A stretch of DNA of 64,000 bases from Manihot esculenta (Eukaryota > Streptophyta > Magnoliopsida > Malpighiales > Euphorbiaceae), in NCBI RefSeq assembly GCF_001659605.2, contig NC_035166.2, forward strand, positions 19,024,225 to 19,088,224, in the 5' to 3' direction. The position numbers were made by a program, and so were the translations under genes. The notes beneath the pieces are model-generated. The model was given only the letters and a program-made list of their open reading frames with translations. It was not told the origin of the DNA and made no database searches. How positions within the stretch are numbered: the first letter of the stretch is position 1; every line of letters starts with the position of its first letter. Below, one piece after another: positions 61,395 through 64,000 of the stretch.

Positions 61395-61579
61395 TCCCTT
61401 CATTACCTTTTCTCACCCAATTCACCAATGGCAGGAAGTCCAAACACTGGAATCGCTCGCTTTCTTTTTCGCCAAACAGAATCACAAATACTCCCAATTC
61501 CTCAGATGATAGTAAACCTCTAAGCGATCCCAACGAGCAGCGGAATAGAGAAAACAGAAGAAGAAGAGGAAGAACCACA

Positions 61580-62314
61580 ATGTTTCGAATCACAAGAGCT
61601 AGACCTCTGTCGCCACTGGCTCACCAATTCCTTCAACGATGTTCTGTTAGCGGAACAGCCAAAGGCAAGGGCAAAATAAAAGATGGTCAGCCCAAGAAAC
61701 GCAACAAAATCTCAGCTAAGAAAGGCTCCAAAGGTCAAGATCCTTCTAAATCACCTTCATTCTCGCGTCAGGACGCCGAGAAGTACCGGTTATACGAGGA
61801 ATGCATCAATGCCCCTACTCCAGTTCGTTTCCTCAAGCCCAAAGAACGAGCCCGTGAAGCCGAGCGCGAGAAGTTGGGGCTTGAAAGCCATGAGAGGCGG
61901 CGAGAGAAAGAAATTCTCAAGAAAGGAGGGAGGCAAGCCATGGGGATCCCTGATGAGCCAATGATGATGGGTACTCCTGGATTCGACCTTATAGCTCTTG
62001 GATTGGTGGATGTGGATAAGATACCCAAGTATGAGCTCACTGAGGAGGATGGGAAGAGATTGGCCAAGGAGTATAGCAGAGTTTTGATGAGGAAGCACAG
62101 GGCCAGACAAGCAGCTGAGTCGACCCTCTTAAGGTTGAAGAAGGAGGCAATTGAAGCATTGCCAGAGAATTTGAAGCAGGCTGCTTTAATTCCAGATTTG
62201 ACGCCGTTTCCAGTGAATAGATTCATGGCGACCTTGACTCCTCCAATTGAAGGTTACATTGAGAAGGTTAAGGAGGCGGCGAGGCGGAGTTCAGGGAAGG
62301 AGAAGATTAGATAA
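61580..62314 (+). CDS. Probable mitochondrial large ribosomal subunit protein, mL40 family
   Basis: Intronless, 244 residues. The N-terminus (MFRITRARPLSPLAHQFLQR) is Arg-rich with few acids and can form a mitochondrial targeting helix; a basic Lys/Gly stretch follows (about 27-55). The core has YEECINAPTPVRFLKPKERA (about 72-91), ESHERRREKE (about 102-111), YELTEEDGKRLAKEYSRVLM (about 150-170) and a helical Arg/Lys/Glu region. It ends with FPVNRFMATLTPPIEGY (about 213-229). The spacing of LTxE, the long helix, the FP motif and the TPPI.GY motif resembles animal MRPL40 (mL40) from memory, and site II/telo-box motifs upstream fit a ribosomal gene. It lies about 1 kb from DRT111, head to head. 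Assignment is by pattern only; an unrelated coiled-coil mitochondrial protein cannot be excluded. Confidence 0.7.
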   Translation: MFRITRARPLSPLAHQFLQRCSVSGTAKGKGKIKDGQPKKRNKISAKKGSKGQDPSKSPSFSRQDAEKYRLYEECINAPTPVRFLKPKERAREAEREKLGLESHERRREKEILKKGGRQAMGIPDEPMMMGTPGFDLIALGLVDVDKIPKYELTEEDGKRLAKEYSRVLMRKHRARQAAESTLLRLKKEAIEALPENLKQAALIPDLTPFPVNRFMATLTPPIEGYIEKVKEAARRSSGKEKIR

Positions 62315-64000
62315 TGTGAGTAGAGGATTGGACTGCTCCATGTTTTTTATTTGGTTTAATTGATTGTTTATTAATTGTTTTCCTAAATTTGGTTCTCTGC
62401 GTATCAGTAGCTGGATTAAGTCTAGAACAAGTGGTTGCTGTTTAAGTTCTTGCTAGTTCATTTGAGATTTTGGCACTGCTAACTATTCTCCCAGAATGGT
62501 AATTTTTATTTTTTATTATCATCTGAACACAATTCCTCATTTTGTATATTTACGTGATGATATTAGGATTTGGGAGGTCTCTTTGGATTTTTTTTTTTTC
62601 TCACCAACATTGATGCTTGAATTCTAGCAAATATATCAAACATTGATTAGATATTATTAGGCTCATAAATTCACCGTATCTGTTGGAATTGCAATGTCTG
62701 ACTGCAACGAGTTGCATTATTAAGCAAAGTACAAATTTTCTTCCCATTTCAAGGTTAAGCTGGGAAACATCTACCTCTCAGAATAGGTATTATAGAATCT
62801 TTTTTTCCCTCTAAAATTCAGTAATCTGTTATGATGTTAGCTGAACAGAAAGGATATATTATCCTTTATTCGGAATTGACAAATCTTAGTCTGTCACTTT
62901 TTGGAAACAGATAAGTAGAATGTTGTCAGTGGACTTGGAGAGTATGATTGAATAAATAACACAGGCATAGTTAATGATGATTTAACTAAGCCATTCCATA
63001 GTTTTGATTGTAGTTATTTTTGGTTGAACATATGAACTGTGAGTTTTATTTTCTGCAATCAGTTGATTCATCTGATTATCTTTTTTACCAAATGATTTAT
63101 TTCTGAATCTGATAATATGCATAGTGGAAGACAAAAGAAAGATGGAAAAGTTTGGATGGGGAGAGGGAAAGTAGAGCATAGAAACTAATTTTCCATGATT
63201 TGGTATTGTAGAAAAATTACAAGAAAACATACATGAAGAATTAGTTACTTGGTTGGCATAGTTATTAAAGGCTCAAAATGCATTAAATCACAAGTGATTT
63301 TGGAGTCTAGACGCAAGGCTCTCACCTGAGTAACATGAGGTGCAAAAAAAAAATTGTTAAAAAAATCAGTAAAAAAAAAATCTTATAACATATGAAATTA
63401 CTACTCAACCTTCAGAACAAAATTAAAGAAACTAATGCTATCTAAAAAAATCTTTAAAAAAAATTAACAATTCCCATGACATATTTATTAAAATAAACCA
63501 ATTAATCAATTTGGAAAAATTGAACATTCAAATATGTGACATGTCAAAGTAAACGAATAACCACTTTGCTACTCAAAATAAAAGTTTAACCACTTTGCAA
63601 AAGAAAATGAACATACACTGGGAATTTTTTGAAAAGTACGAAAAAGACATGGTTATAAATTCAAAGAAAAAACAGAACAGAAATGCAAAAATAGGGCTAG
63701 AAGTTCCCAAAGAAAAGAGCAGACAGGTGTCAGAAATTTAGAAAATAAAATAGAGCATAACAGTGAATGAAGACGTAGCAATAGCAGATGAGAGAGAAAT
63801 AAAAGAAATGCAAAGATGGCAGACAGGGCTGAGATTTAAGGTGTGTGAACACTAGAAATTGAAAGATTAACTATAGGCGTCTTCATGAGTGGCAGTTTCG
63901 ACACAATTTCAAATATGGAGATGAAAATCCAGTTGTTCTCCAGCACGTCAATATCAAATTCTAATAGATCATGACATTCCAAGTCTGTTAGTGGTAGCCT
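62315..64000. other. 3' region of the mL40-like gene and gene-poor DNA to the window end
   Basis: The first 250 bases or so are probably 3' UTR. At about 63,255-63,345 the phrase GTTATTAAAGGCTC...CGCAAGGCTCTCACCTGAG resembles a dispersed dicot repeat family; this is from memory and unverified. The last 130 bases have an open frame on the minus strand that could be the edge of an exon, but there is too little to judge. Confidence 0.4.

Noticed and set aside
61768..62226. Minus-strand ORFs opposite the mL40-like gene
   Set aside because: Shadows of the plus-strand coding frame; no motifs.
63860..64000. Exon of a further minus-strand gene at the window end
   Set aside because: The frame is open for about 50 codons to the edge, but there is no clear splice site or family motif; too short to call.
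1..64000. CRISPR arrays, rRNA operons, bacterial-type operons and intact tRNA genes
   Set aside because: None seen. The regular repeats here are retrotransposon palindromes, microsatellites and short tandem repeats.

Overview
This is nuclear DNA of a flowering plant. The evidence is intron-rich genes with GT-AG junctions, plant-specific families (class III HD-ZIP, a plant-type NF-YA, DRT111/SFPS), Ty3/Gypsy and Ty1/Copia retrotransposons, and very AT-rich intergenic DNA. The protein variants look like a woody rosid, possibly Malpighiales/Euphorbiaceae; that placement is inference, not proof.

Layout. (1) 1-9.6 kb is a retrotransposon graveyard: a partial Gypsy LTR, a solo LTR with a 5-bp target duplication, a truncated minus-strand Gypsy with its 5' LTR, an inverted gag fragment and a LINE relic. 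(2) 11.3-19.6 kb holds an NF-YA gene (CCAAT-box factor, closest to Arabidopsis NF-YA4/NF-YA7) on the plus strand. Its last intron carries a MITE-like element and a small non-autonomous LTR element. (3) 21.9-35.3 kb is a decayed Copia element, split in its RNase H region by a young, nearly complete 9.8-kb chromovirus-type Gypsy. Both have clear target duplications. (4) 41.6-49.2 kb is a class III HD-ZIP gene of the PHABULOSA/PHAVOLUTA type with 18 coding exons, a miR165/166 site split by an intron, and an upstream ORF. (5) 53.8-60.6 kb, minus strand, is DRT111/SFPS (G-patch plus RRM splicing factor) in two coding exons around a 5.6-kb intron that hosts an LTR element with a second LTR nested in it. 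(6) 61.6-62.3 kb, plus strand, is an intronless gene for a probable mitochondrial ribosomal protein of the mL40 family. It is divergent from DRT111, and both have telo-box motifs near their starts.

The four host genes are not an operon or pathway; two are developmental or stress transcription factors and two belong to RNA processing or organelle translation. The most unusual material is in the Gypsy LTRs. They carry dispersed 15-bp palindromes containing GCCGCC (the ERF-type GCC-box core) beside the TATA box. A second palindrome array lies inside what looks like an intron of a spliced retrotransposon leader.
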